Shown: positions 1 to 5,942 of the stretch, in pieces | How positions within the stretch are numbered: position 1 is the first letter of the stretch | How the letters are laid out: each line of letters begins with the position of its first letter | DNA from: Candidatus Stahliibacteriota bacterium | GTDB lineage: Bacteria > Hydrothermota > Tepidihabitantia > B3-TA06 | Length of the DNA stretch: 9,678 nt | Direction of reading: 5' to 3' | Assembly: GCA_030592225.1 (NCBI GenBank) | Contig: JAUVJT010000072.1 | Coordinates: forward strand, 1-9,678 | Made by a program: the position numbers and the translations under genes | The notes under the pieces: generated by a model | Databases searched by the model: none | Told to the model about the DNA's origin: nothing | Seen by the model: the letters and a program-made list of their open reading frames with translations, nothing else

Positions 1-548
1 AGGGAGTCGAGTTCCGCGGCGACCTCGGCCTCGGCAACCTCGCCTGTCTGCATCTGGAGCCTGCGCAGGAGTATCAGCGCTTCCCAGTTTGCGGGGTATT
101 CCTTCAACTCCATTTCCACCAACTGGCGAGCGCGGTCGAGCCTGTTAGCTAACGGATCAAGATAAAGCGTTGCATGCAGACGATTTGCGTCGCGGCGCGG
201 CTTGCCGGATTTCTCGTAGATAAGAGTGGCGAAGAAGAGGCCGTCATCATCGGCAAGAGGTTTCTCCTCATCTTCTATCTTGTAGGTAAGGATGATTGCA
301 TCCTGTGGGACGGTATCGGAAAAGCTCCACCCGTCCTGGGTGGATTTGCCCGGCAGCACTTCTATCAGCACCGTATCCGGGGTATAGGCGGCCAGAAGCA
401 TCACCGGGTTGCCAGACTCGTAGGCAAACTCTTCGAGCGTCCACGAAACCTGCTGTCCTGCCATGGGTTTTTCAGGGTTCGATACAAGTCCCTCCGCTCC
501 GAAAACGAGGCCTGCAATCAAGCCCAAAAGCGCAATTTTCTTAAACAC
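1..548 (-). CDS. Exported protein with beta-rich N-terminal domain and TPR-like helices (3' end off window)
   Basis: The first 182 codons are visible; the gene continues past the left edge. The start is GTG at 548, four bases after a GGAGG (553-557). Residues 1-20 (MFKKIALLGLIAGLVFGAEG) look like a signal peptide: basic n-region, hydrophobic core, small residues near 17-18. Residues about 30-118 alternate hydrophobic and polar like a beta-sandwich, ending in a stretch with acidic DDD (100-102) and YEKSGKP (111-117). Residues about 134-182 are amphipathic helices of TPR character (LDRARQLVEMELKEYPANWE). By inference, this order (signal, small beta domain, TPR) resembles exported proteins that end in a thioredoxin/TlpA-like domain, but that part would lie outside the window. 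It has its own promoter (584-611), so it is probably transcribed separately from the genes upstream. The exact family is not recognised. Confidence 0.75.
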   Translation of the reverse strand, partial: MFKKIALLGLIAGLVFGAEGLVSNPEKPMAGQQVSWTLEEFAYESGNPVMLLAAYTPDTVLIEVLPGKSTQDGWSFSDTVPQDAIILTYKIEDEEKPLADDDGLFFATLIYEKSGKPRRDANRLHATLYLDPLANRLDRARQLVEMELKEYPANWEALILLRRLQMQTGEVAEAEVAAELDS

Positions 549-583
549 GTGTCCTCCATAGACTAAGTAAGATTTATTTGGTG

Positions 584-611
584 ATTATAGGTCACGCGGA
601 CAGAGTGTCAA
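584..611 (-). promoter_or_regulatory. Sigma70-type promoter, TTGACA-N16-TATAAT
   Basis: On the minus strand, TTGACA (606-611) and TATAAT (584-589) are both exact consensus hexamers separated by 16 bases. A start site about 7 bases downstream (near 577) would give a leader of about 30 nt ending at the GGAGG (553-557) and GTG (548) of the exported protein. It lies in the only sizeable non-coding gap of the window (549-660). The spacer is one base shorter than the optimal 17. Both hexamers match perfectly and the orientation and distance to the gene are right, so chance is unlikely, but no transcript evidence is available. Confidence 0.82.
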
Positions 612-660
612 CCGTGATTCCCTCTACGCTCTTATAGTGACTCCGAAAAGGGAAAGGGAT

Positions 661-1335
661 TTACATCTTTGGTTGCACATCCAGGGGTAGAGAGAAGCGC
701 ACTATCTCGGTGGCGGTCCAGGCCTCAAAGGTGATGGATGCCTTAAAATCCTGCATACTCAGCTTGCCGCTTCCGGGTCTGATGATTATCTGAAGTTCTT
801 CGCCCGGGGCAATGGCGCTTTGGGGAAGCTCGAATTTCATGAGCATCTCAGGTATCTCTATAATCTCAAGATTATACGTTATCTCCGTGGGGTTGCTCAG
901 GGTGAGTATCACCTCGTCCGGCATGGAGTCCAGACGGTTGAAGTTAAGGCCGTGGGGGTCTACTTCGAGGGGGATGCGCTTGTAATCCTTGTGCAGGCGG
1001 GCGGTTATGTTAACCATCAGCAGGGAATCAACCGGATCATTGGACCGGATGAACACCCACTTGACGCGATTTGCAAAAAAGCCCCTGGTGTCGAAGATTA
1101 AATCGAACGAGGCGCTGTCCCCGGGCGCAATGAGATTTTTCCTCAGATTGGTGGTGGTGCACCCGCAGAAGTTGCGGATTTTCGTGATTTGCAGGGGTGC
1201 GTCACCCCGGTTGTACAACCAGAAGGTGTGACGGTAATCTTTGGTTACCAGCGCGTGGCCGAAATCAAAGCTGTGCTCGGAGACATCAATCTTCGGTCCT
1301 GCCGCAAGTCCCAACAAAAGAATCAAAGAATACAT
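661..1335 (-). CDS. DUF1573-family exported protein
   Basis: A 224-residue protein that starts at ATG 1335, two bases after the transporter stop, behind an ideal Shine-Dalgarno. Residues 1-13 (MYSLILLLGLAAG) are hydrophobic and could be a short signal sequence, although a basic n-region is missing. Residues about 15-115 show the DUF1573 pattern: FDFG (23-26), a HTFWLYN strand (36-42), CGCT (57-60), then IAPG (69-72) and a SNDP turn (98-101). This is an Ig-like beta-sandwich fold of unknown biochemical role, found in exported proteins. Residues about 118-220 look like a second beta-sandwich without the CGC motif, again with an IAPGE turn. The Cys-Gly-Cys pair could be a disulfide or metal site, which is inference. 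It is the last gene of the cluster before the 112-bp gap. Confidence 0.85.
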   Translation of the reverse strand: MYSLILLLGLAAGPKIDVSEHSFDFGHALVTKDYRHTFWLYNRGDAPLQITKIRNFCGCTTTNLRKNLIAPGDSASFDLIFDTRGFFANRVKWVFIRSNDPVDSLLMVNITARLHKDYKRIPLEVDPHGLNFNRLDSMPDEVILTLSNPTEITYNLEIIEIPEMLMKFELPQSAIAPGEELQIIIRPGSGKLSMQDFKASITFEAWTATEIVRFSLPLDVQPKM

Positions 1336-1337
1336 TT

Positions 1338-2591
1338 CTAACCTCCTTTACTTTTGATAGTTACCTCTCCATCCCTGCGCCATATCAACGCCGCCCATAT
1401 CAGGGCGAACATGATAAGTATGCCTGCCACGGCCAGCAGCACGTAGGTGAACTCTACCTTTTCCGCGATAAATCCTGCCGGAACCGCGGTGACCAGAAAC
1501 GCGAAACTTGCAAGCATCTCGCGCCAGGCGAACAGCCTGCCCCGCGCCTCGGTCGGGATGCGTTCCTGGATGATTGTATCCTGGCTGATGTTGATTGCCG
1601 AGAAAAATATCCCGGCCGCGAACACCACCAATCCCATGATTGCGGCCATAACCAGGTTAAGCGTGGCGTCGGAAAGCACCTTCTCAAGGCCGATCACTAT
1701 GTAGGCTCCCCCGCCGATAGCGAACATAAATCCAGTCAAGACATAGCTTACAATAATCATCTGATGTTTGCGGAACGCTGAGCCGAAAAGTCCGGTAAGC
1801 AGGGGACCCAGGAACATGCCGCCGGCGGCGGCCACGGCCAGAAGGGTTACGCCGATGGTTCCCATGCCTAAGGTCTGCTGTATGGTGGGGACTATCACCG
1901 TGAACGCCACGCCCGAGACGAAGAACAGCGCCACGATCGAGAGCATGACGAAACGCATCATTTGGGTGGAGGTCATAAGCCGGACACCTTCCTTGATCAG
2001 CCGGAAGTAGCTTGAGAGCTTTTTGCCAGTTTGCGCCACCGCATCCGCCGCGTGAAGCGCGATGGGCCTCTCGTCTACCTTGATAAACAAAATCAGCACG
2101 AACGAAACCACGTAGGTTATGGCGTCCACAACGAATCCCAGGCGCCAGCCTATCCAGTGCACCAGGAAGCCGCCTGCAAGGGTGCCGATGCCGGTTGCCG
2201 CTCTGAGTATGGTCAGGTTGGCAGAGTTGGCCTGCAGCAGCTTGTTTTTGTCTACAATCAGAGGTATTATTGCAAGGCGGGCGGAGGCAAAGAAGAAACC
2301 GAAAACGTAGACCACCAGGGCCACGCCAAGCATCCAGATGAGGTGGCCGGAGAAAAAGTAGACAAAGGGCAGGGCGAGGATCAATAACGCGCGCGCCGCA
2401 TCGCCCACCAGAAGCACCCTCTTTTTCCTCCACGAATCAATGAACGGGCCGGCCACCGGTCCCAGTAATATCGACGGCAGGGTGAATATCACCGCGATGC
2501 CGCTAAACGCGGCGAAGCTGCCGAAGAACTCTGCACCCAAAAGCTCGATGAACGCCATCTGGGTGAAGCGATCGCCTATCTGGGATACCAT
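1338..2591 (-). CDS. MFS-family transporter (MFS_3/DUF894-like permease)
   Basis: A 12-helix membrane protein, 417 residues from the first ATG. Family marks are the loop after helix 2 (GPVAGPFID followed by basic WRKKR), the VGDAARAL start of helix 3, the ANSANL stretch before helix 5, and IPTEARGRLFAW before helix 11. These match proton-driven drug or metal efflux permeases of the MFS_3 type; the substrate cannot be told. The ATG at 2591 is probably not the true start. The same frame is open upstream to beyond 2670 and encodes the conserved segment RLFRNRNFTLFVIAN, which normally begins these proteins and forms half of helix 1. No ATG, GTG or TTG lies in that stretch. CTG at 2633 would give a normal N-terminus of 431 residues. 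The gene follows ribF after 62 bases (or overlaps it if the start lies further up) and shares its transcript. Confidence 0.88.
   Translation of the reverse strand: MVSQIGDRFTQMAFIELLGAEFFGSFAAFSGIAVIFTLPSILLGPVAGPFIDSWRKKRVLLVGDAARALLILALPFVYFFSGHLIWMLGVALVVYVFGFFFASARLAIIPLIVDKNKLLQANSANLTILRAATGIGTLAGGFLVHWIGWRLGFVVDAITYVVSFVLILFIKVDERPIALHAADAVAQTGKKLSSYFRLIKEGVRLMTSTQMMRFVMLSIVALFFVSGVAFTVIVPTIQQTLGMGTIGVTLLAVAAAGGMFLGPLLTGLFGSAFRKHQMIIVSYVLTGFMFAIGGGAYIVIGLEKVLSDATLNLVMAAIMGLVVFAAGIFFSAINISQDTIIQERIPTEARGRLFAWREMLASFAFLVTAVPAGFIAEKVEFTYVLLAVAGILIMFALIWAALIWRRDGEVTIKSKGG
1341..1349 (-). promoter_or_regulatory. Ribosome binding site of the DUF1573 gene, inside the transporter's 3' end
   Basis: The minus strand reads AAAGGAGGT here, a near-perfect anti-16S match, five bases before the ATG at 1335. 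It encodes the last residues K-G-G of the transporter, directly before its TAG stop (1338-1340). It fixes the DUF1573 start and implies strong, coupled translation. Confidence 0.85.
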
Positions 2592-2653
2592 GTTGGCGAT
2601 AACGAACAGGGTAAAGTTGCGGTTGCGGAACAGCCTGAAAAAAGCCCTCGCGT

Positions 2654-3547
2654 CTAGCTTTGCAACAGCACCCTCCTTGCTTGCTCCACGTCCTTGCGAA
2701 CCTGCGTCTTAAGATCGTCCAGGCAAGCGAACTTTGTGTCAGGCCGCAGTCTTTCCACGAAACAAACCACGGGCTTTTCATCCTTTGCAGGCAGAGCGTC
2801 GATAAGATGAACCTCGATCTTATGCGCAGAGTCCCCAAAGGTGGGGCTTGCCCCTATGTAGCACACGCCTGGATGCTTGTCTCTGCCGAACCTTACCGCG
2901 TAGATGCCGTTAGGCGGCACAAGTTTATTGGGGTCATGCGCCTGCATGTTGATTGTGGGGGTATCCAGAAGCGCGCCTGCTCTGCCCAGTCCCCGCGATG
3001 GTTCACCTGCTATCTTATACTCATATCCAAGCAGGGTGTTTGCCCGGCGGATGTGTCCCAGGAGAAGCAGTTCTCTTATCCTGGTGGCGCTTACGGCCTC
3101 CGCATCCATACGCTCCTTGGGCAAGGCCATAACCTGGAGACCTTCGGTTGCCTTAAGCGTCCCCACGTCGCCTCTGCGCTTGCGTCCGAAATGAAAACCC
3201 TCGCCGACGGTAACGAACCTGACCTCACGATCAAAGAGGTGGGATTCGATGAACTCCTCCGGCTCCATGTTGACCACCTCGCCGAAGTCCAGAAAAATCA
3301 CCTCGCTGACTCCGCTGGAAAGCAGTAATTCTTTCTTCTCCCGGGGGGTGGAGAGTATGAAGTGAAAATGGGGGTTGAAGTATAGGGAGGGGGGCGGATC
3401 GAAGGTTATGGCAACCGGTTTCAATCCCCGGGCTTTTGCTTCGCCCAGCAGGGTCTTAATCAAAGCGACGTGTCCGGTATGCACCCCGTCAAAGGTACCT
3501 ATTACTGCAGCCAAAGCCGAGGTATTGTCAGCCGTCTGTGTCTGCAT
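2654..3547 (-). CDS. ribF: Bifunctional riboflavin kinase / FMN adenylyltransferase
   Basis: A cytoplasmic enzyme that phosphorylates riboflavin to FMN and then adenylates FMN to FAD. Its 297 residues are slightly shorter than the roughly 310 usual. The N-terminal adenylyltransferase half has GTFDGVHTGH (17-26), the nucleotidyltransferase signature, then ITFDPPPS (47-54), VGEGFHFGRKRRGD (114-127) and SATRIREL (153-160). The C-terminal kinase half begins at about 172 (LLGYEYKIAG), with PTIN (197-200), NGIYAV (213-218) and EVHLID (245-250). Two motifs deviate: VGEGFHFG where VG-x-DF-x-FG is usual, and LLDTPTIN where LGFPTAN is usual. The ATG start overlaps the end of truB by 20 bases and has no clear Shine-Dalgarno, so re-initiation after truB is likely. 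The order truB-ribF is common in bacteria. No FMN riboswitch is visible. Confidence 0.95.
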   Translation of the reverse strand: MQTQTADNTSALAAVIGTFDGVHTGHVALIKTLLGEAKARGLKPVAITFDPPPSLYFNPHFHFILSTPREKKELLLSSGVSEVIFLDFGEVVNMEPEEFIESHLFDREVRFVTVGEGFHFGRKRRGDVGTLKATEGLQVMALPKERMDAEAVSATRIRELLLLGHIRRANTLLGYEYKIAGEPSRGLGRAGALLDTPTINMQAHDPNKLVPPNGIYAVRFGRDKHPGVCYIGASPTFGDSAHKIEVHLIDALPAKDEKPVVCFVERLRPDTKFACLDDLKTQVRKDVEQARRVLLQS

Positions 3548-4442
3548 CGTTATAAATCAGGCGTTTTGACCACAGCATCTGCTTGCGCGGTTCACATAAG
3601 AAGGCTTTGCTGTGATCTGTCGAGTAGATGATGGATAAGGGGGTCTCAAGAAGCGCAGTATCTATTCCCCTGCTCACCGGTTTGCCTTGCAGGAACCTTT
3701 GGGCAACGTCGGCATCAACCTCGCAATTGGGCAGGTGATTTAAGAGAATCTGGATGGGAATCATAACTTTCTTTATACTCTCAACACTGATATTGTCGAG
3801 TCCAATGGCCCGGTTGAGTTTGAAGTCTCCGATACTGGTACGGGTCAGAGCGGCAAGCGAGGCGGGTAATGCCAACTCCCCGCCTATCTCCGCGGCCAGT
3901 GAACGGATGTAGGTGCCTGATGAAACCCTGGTGCGGATGCCAATCAACGGGTTCTGCCAGGACAGGAGTTCTATTTCGTGGATGGTGATCTCTCGCCGGG
4001 GCAGCTCGAACTCCTCGCCTTGCCTTGCCATATCATAAGCCCTGCGTCCTGCAACCTTGAGCGCCGAGTACCTGGGAGGGCGCTGCATCCGGGTGCCGGT
4101 GAGTTTATCGAGAGCGCTGCGGATGGCGGGTTCGTCAAGCGGGGGAACTTCGGATTCCTCTGTGACCCGACCTTCGGCGTCCAGGGTGTCGGTGGCGATT
4201 CCCAGTCTCACCTGGGCCTGGTACTCTTTGGTAAAATCTTTAAGAAGATGCTGTACCCGGGTTGCCTCGCCGGCAAGGATTAACAGCAGACCTTGAGCCG
4301 CAGGGTCGAGCGTGCCTGCGTGCCCTAATTTTTTGTCCTTGCCGAGCACGAGCCGCAGCCTGCGAATCACGTCAAAAGAACTTATTCCCGGGGGCTTGTT
4401 AATGGGTATGCCGCCTCGCAGGTTTTTACAATAAACGTCCAC
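3528..4442 (-). CDS. truB: tRNA pseudouridine(55) synthase
   Basis: Converts U55 in the T-loop of tRNAs to pseudouridine. With the GTG start at 4442 the protein has 304 residues, normal for the family. Visible motifs are INKPPGISSFDV (14-25), HAGTLDP (41-47) with the catalytic Asp46, TKEYQAQVRLG (71-81), RPPRYSALKVAGRRAYDMAR (121-140) and SGTYIRSLA (175-183). The C-terminal 70 residues form the usual small TruB/PUA-like RNA-binding part. An in-frame GTG at 4454 would add four residues but has no ribosome site before it. GTG 4442 has GGAGGT (4447-4452) four bases upstream, so I prefer it. It lies 27 bases after nrnA and its last 20 bases overlap ribF. Confidence 0.95.
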   Translation of the reverse strand: MDVYCKNLRGGIPINKPPGISSFDVIRRLRLVLGKDKKLGHAGTLDPAAQGLLLILAGEATRVQHLLKDFTKEYQAQVRLGIATDTLDAEGRVTEESEVPPLDEPAIRSALDKLTGTRMQRPPRYSALKVAGRRAYDMARQGEEFELPRREITIHEIELLSWQNPLIGIRTRVSSGTYIRSLAAEIGGELALPASLAALTRTSIGDFKLNRAIGLDNISVESIKKVMIPIQILLNHLPNCEVDADVAQRFLQGKPVSRGIDTALLETPLSIIYSTDHSKAFLCEPRKQMLWSKRLIYNDADTDG

Positions 4443-4446
4443 CGCG

Positions 4447-4452
4447 ACCTCC
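4447..4452 (-). promoter_or_regulatory. Ribosome binding site deciding the truB start
   Basis: The minus strand reads GGAGGT, followed by CGCG and GTG at 4442. The spacing is short but the match is strong, whereas the alternative GTG at 4454 contains part of this site and has no Shine-Dalgarno of its own. Confidence 0.6.
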
Positions 4453-4469
4453 ACTGGGGATTGTAAGGG

Positions 4470-5426
4470 TCAGGAGCCCAAAGACTTGAGGTAAGCCTTG
4501 GTTTCGGTAATCACCCTGGTTTTCCCGTCTTCGTATAGGGCTTTCATTCTGGCGCCCGATGCCACAGGGTGACCTCCTCCCCCGAAGCGAGCCGCCAGCT
4601 TGTTTACGTCCACCCCGCCCAGGGAGCGGAAACTCATTCTTATTACCCCCTGCTCGCGCATCTCGCGGAAAAAGATGGCCACCTTTATGCCGGGTATCGA
4701 AGAGGGATAGCGAATAAAGCTGTCGGTATCGTGCTGGTCGGTATTTAGCCCAACGTCGTCCAGCATATCCTCGGTAAACTCGATGTATGCTATCCCGTCA
4801 TCCACCGTCAGTGTTGACAGTATTCTTCCCAGCAAAGCCAGATTCTTTTCGTTTCGGGCAGTCATCCTGAAAGCAATGTCGGATGCGTGTACCCCCAACT
4901 CCATGACGTCGGCGCAAATCCTCAACACCTCCGCAGAGACGTTAGCCAGCACGAACCCTCCGGTTTCAGTAAACAGTCCGGTGTAGACCATTTCTCCTTC
5001 CCGGCGGGTTATGGGGGCGCCGGCGAGACGCAGGAGATCGAACACCATGAGGCAGGCCGCACTGCGCTTCGTCTGCAGCCAGTTCAGGTCGCCGAATTTC
5101 TCGTTGGACAGATGATGATCGATATTGATAACCCTGACCTTTGGCGCATCCATGGCCACCCGCTGGAAATTAGGAGCGTCGAGGGTTATGACGGTATCAT
5201 AGTCAAAACCGTCAAAGCTTTGTTTTATTTCCTCGATCCCGGAAAGGAAGCGGAACTTATCCTGGATTTTATCGTTGATGTAGAGGGTGTATTCTTTCCC
5301 CAGATGCTTCAATAAGCGGCCCATCAACAGGGTCGAGGTGAGGGTATCGCCGTCAGGGTCAATATGACCTGCGACCAGAAACCGCTCACCCTTACTTATC
5401 TCTTTCAGTATTCGTGCGGCATCCAT
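4470..5426 (-). CDS. nrnA: DHH/DHHA1 phosphoesterase, NrnA-type nanoRNase/pAp phosphatase
   Basis: A 318-residue enzyme of the family that degrades 2-5 nt RNAs and dephosphorylates pAp, acting in the cytoplasm with Mn2+. The DHH domain (about 1-180) shows motif I GHIDPDGDT (20-28), motif II Asp83 (ITLDAPN), motif III IDHHLS (102-107) and motif IV at 150-156. Motif IV reads GLFTETG where the family usually has TDTG, so a metal-ligand Asp is replaced by Glu154. The DHHA1 substrate-binding domain (about 195-318) has FGGGGHPVASG (281-291). The start is ATG 5426, sharing one base with the rbfA stop (TAATG); the frame is open 60 bases further up but that part lies inside rbfA. A gene of this family commonly follows rbfA and precedes truB. 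Function is assigned from motifs and position; a related bifunctional oligoRNase subtype cannot be excluded. Confidence 0.92.
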   Translation of the reverse strand: MDAARILKEISKGERFLVAGHIDPDGDTLTSTLLMGRLLKHLGKEYTLYINDKIQDKFRFLSGIEEIKQSFDGFDYDTVITLDAPNFQRVAMDAPKVRVINIDHHLSNEKFGDLNWLQTKRSAACLMVFDLLRLAGAPITRREGEMVYTGLFTETGGFVLANVSAEVLRICADVMELGVHASDIAFRMTARNEKNLALLGRILSTLTVDDGIAYIEFTEDMLDDVGLNTDQHDTDSFIRYPSSIPGIKVAIFFREMREQGVIRMSFRSLGGVDVNKLAARFGGGGHPVASGARMKALYEDGKTRVITETKAYLKSLGS

Positions 5427-5764
5427 TATGAGTCCTCGCTGTGAAGCTGTCTGATTTTTTCGTCGATGAGCACGGTGTCGTCCCATATAAAATTCAAGTC
5501 AGGCATGTACTTGATGACGATGCGGGAGGCGAGTTCGCGTTTGATTGGGCCTTTCTCCTCGGCAAGAATCCGGCGCGCATCCTCGTGCGACAGATTCTGT
5601 TCGATGGTCGAGAAGTAGAGGTCGGCCCGCTTCAGGTCGCGTGTCATGACGCAATCGGTGATGGTAATCCACTGCATTTCCGGTCGAGTGAACTCCTGCA
5701 GCAAAATAGACGCCACGTTCTGCTTGACCAGGGCTGCTGCCCGGCGTGCCCTTTCGGCGCCCAT
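5426..5764 (-). CDS. rbfA: 30S ribosome-binding factor A
   Basis: A small 112-residue KH-like protein that binds 30S precursors and helps mature the 16S 5' end, needed for cold growth in model bacteria. The sequence has the family pattern: ERARRAAALVKQNVASILLQ (4-23), ITITDCVMTRDLKRADLYFS (33-52), GPIKREL (72-78) and a terminal YMPDLNFIWDD (86-96) where P-x-L-x-F-x-x-D is typical. The start is ATG 5764, chosen because GGGAGGT (5771-5777) lies six bases before it. A TTG at 5833 in the same frame would add 23 residues of unlikely composition (many Pro and Arg). It lies between the tiny ORF after infB and nrnA, sharing one base with the latter. Confidence 0.93.
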   Translation of the reverse strand: MGAERARRAAALVKQNVASILLQEFTRPEMQWITITDCVMTRDLKRADLYFSTIEQNLSHEDARRILAEEKGPIKRELASRIVIKYMPDLNFIWDDTVLIDEKIRQLHSEDS

Positions 5765-5770
5765 CAGTAC

Positions 5771-5777
5771 ACCTCCC
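5771..5777 (-). promoter_or_regulatory. Ribosome binding site deciding the rbfA start
   Basis: The minus strand reads GGGAGGT, six bases before ATG 5764. It fixes the rbfA start and excludes the longer TTG 5833 reading. Confidence 0.75.
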
Positions 5778-5942
5778 TCATGCCGTAGTCTGCAATCTGC
5801 CGGGCGAGGTGGTCTTTGCGAATCCCCGCTCAAGCACCCGCGAGTTGTACGTCTCGTCTATGAGACGTTTGAGGTCTCGCCGCTCATCCTTCAGCGAACG
5901 CGACTGACCGTTGAGTAGCTCCATTTCTGATAAACCCATCAT
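5778..5942 (-). CDS. Small ORF between infB and rbfA with DUF503/YlxP-like N-terminus, probably truncated or frameshifted
   Basis: The gap between infB and rbfA holds a 54-codon ORF that starts at ATG 5942, overlapping the infB stop (a second ATG at 5939 is in frame). Residues 14-19 read SRSLKD, then ERRDLKRLID. This resembles the S-L-K-[DE]-K-R signature that DUF503 proteins carry at about the same distance from the start, and ylxP/DUF503 genes typically occupy this very position. A full DUF503 protein has about 90 residues, so the rest is missing. One extra G in the G4 run at 5824-5827 would switch to a frame ending ADYGMREVY with a TGA that shares its last base with the rbfA ATG, the same junction style as the neighbours (59 residues). 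This suggests a one-base deletion or sequence error. The evidence is motif plus position only; it might instead be an unrelated helical micropeptide. Confidence 0.5.
   Translation of the reverse strand: MMGLSEMELLNGQSRSLKDERRDLKRLIDETYNSRVLERGFAKTTSPGRLQTTA

Noticed and set aside
618..654. Inverted repeat TTCCCT/AGGGAA after the DUF1573 gene as a terminator
   Set aside because: The stem is only 6 bp with a loop of about 25 bases and no U-tract follows, so it is not a credible rho-independent terminator.
1684..2433. Second minus-strand frame of 249 codons within the transporter
   Set aside because: It is rich in Arg, Pro, Gly and Cys as expected of an off-frame reading, while the overlapping frame encodes a clear 12-helix permease.
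3548..3600. FMN riboswitch upstream of ribF
   Set aside because: The region is truB coding sequence and shows none of the conserved RFN-element blocks.
5427..5486. 20-residue upstream extension of the nrnA frame
   Set aside because: It lies inside rbfA, and ATG 5426 forms a TAATG junction giving a family-typical N-terminus.
5765..5833. TTG-initiated 23-residue N-terminal extension of rbfA
   Set aside because: The extension is Pro/Arg-rich, unlike any RbfA, overlaps the small ORF, and the strong ribosome site fits ATG 5764.
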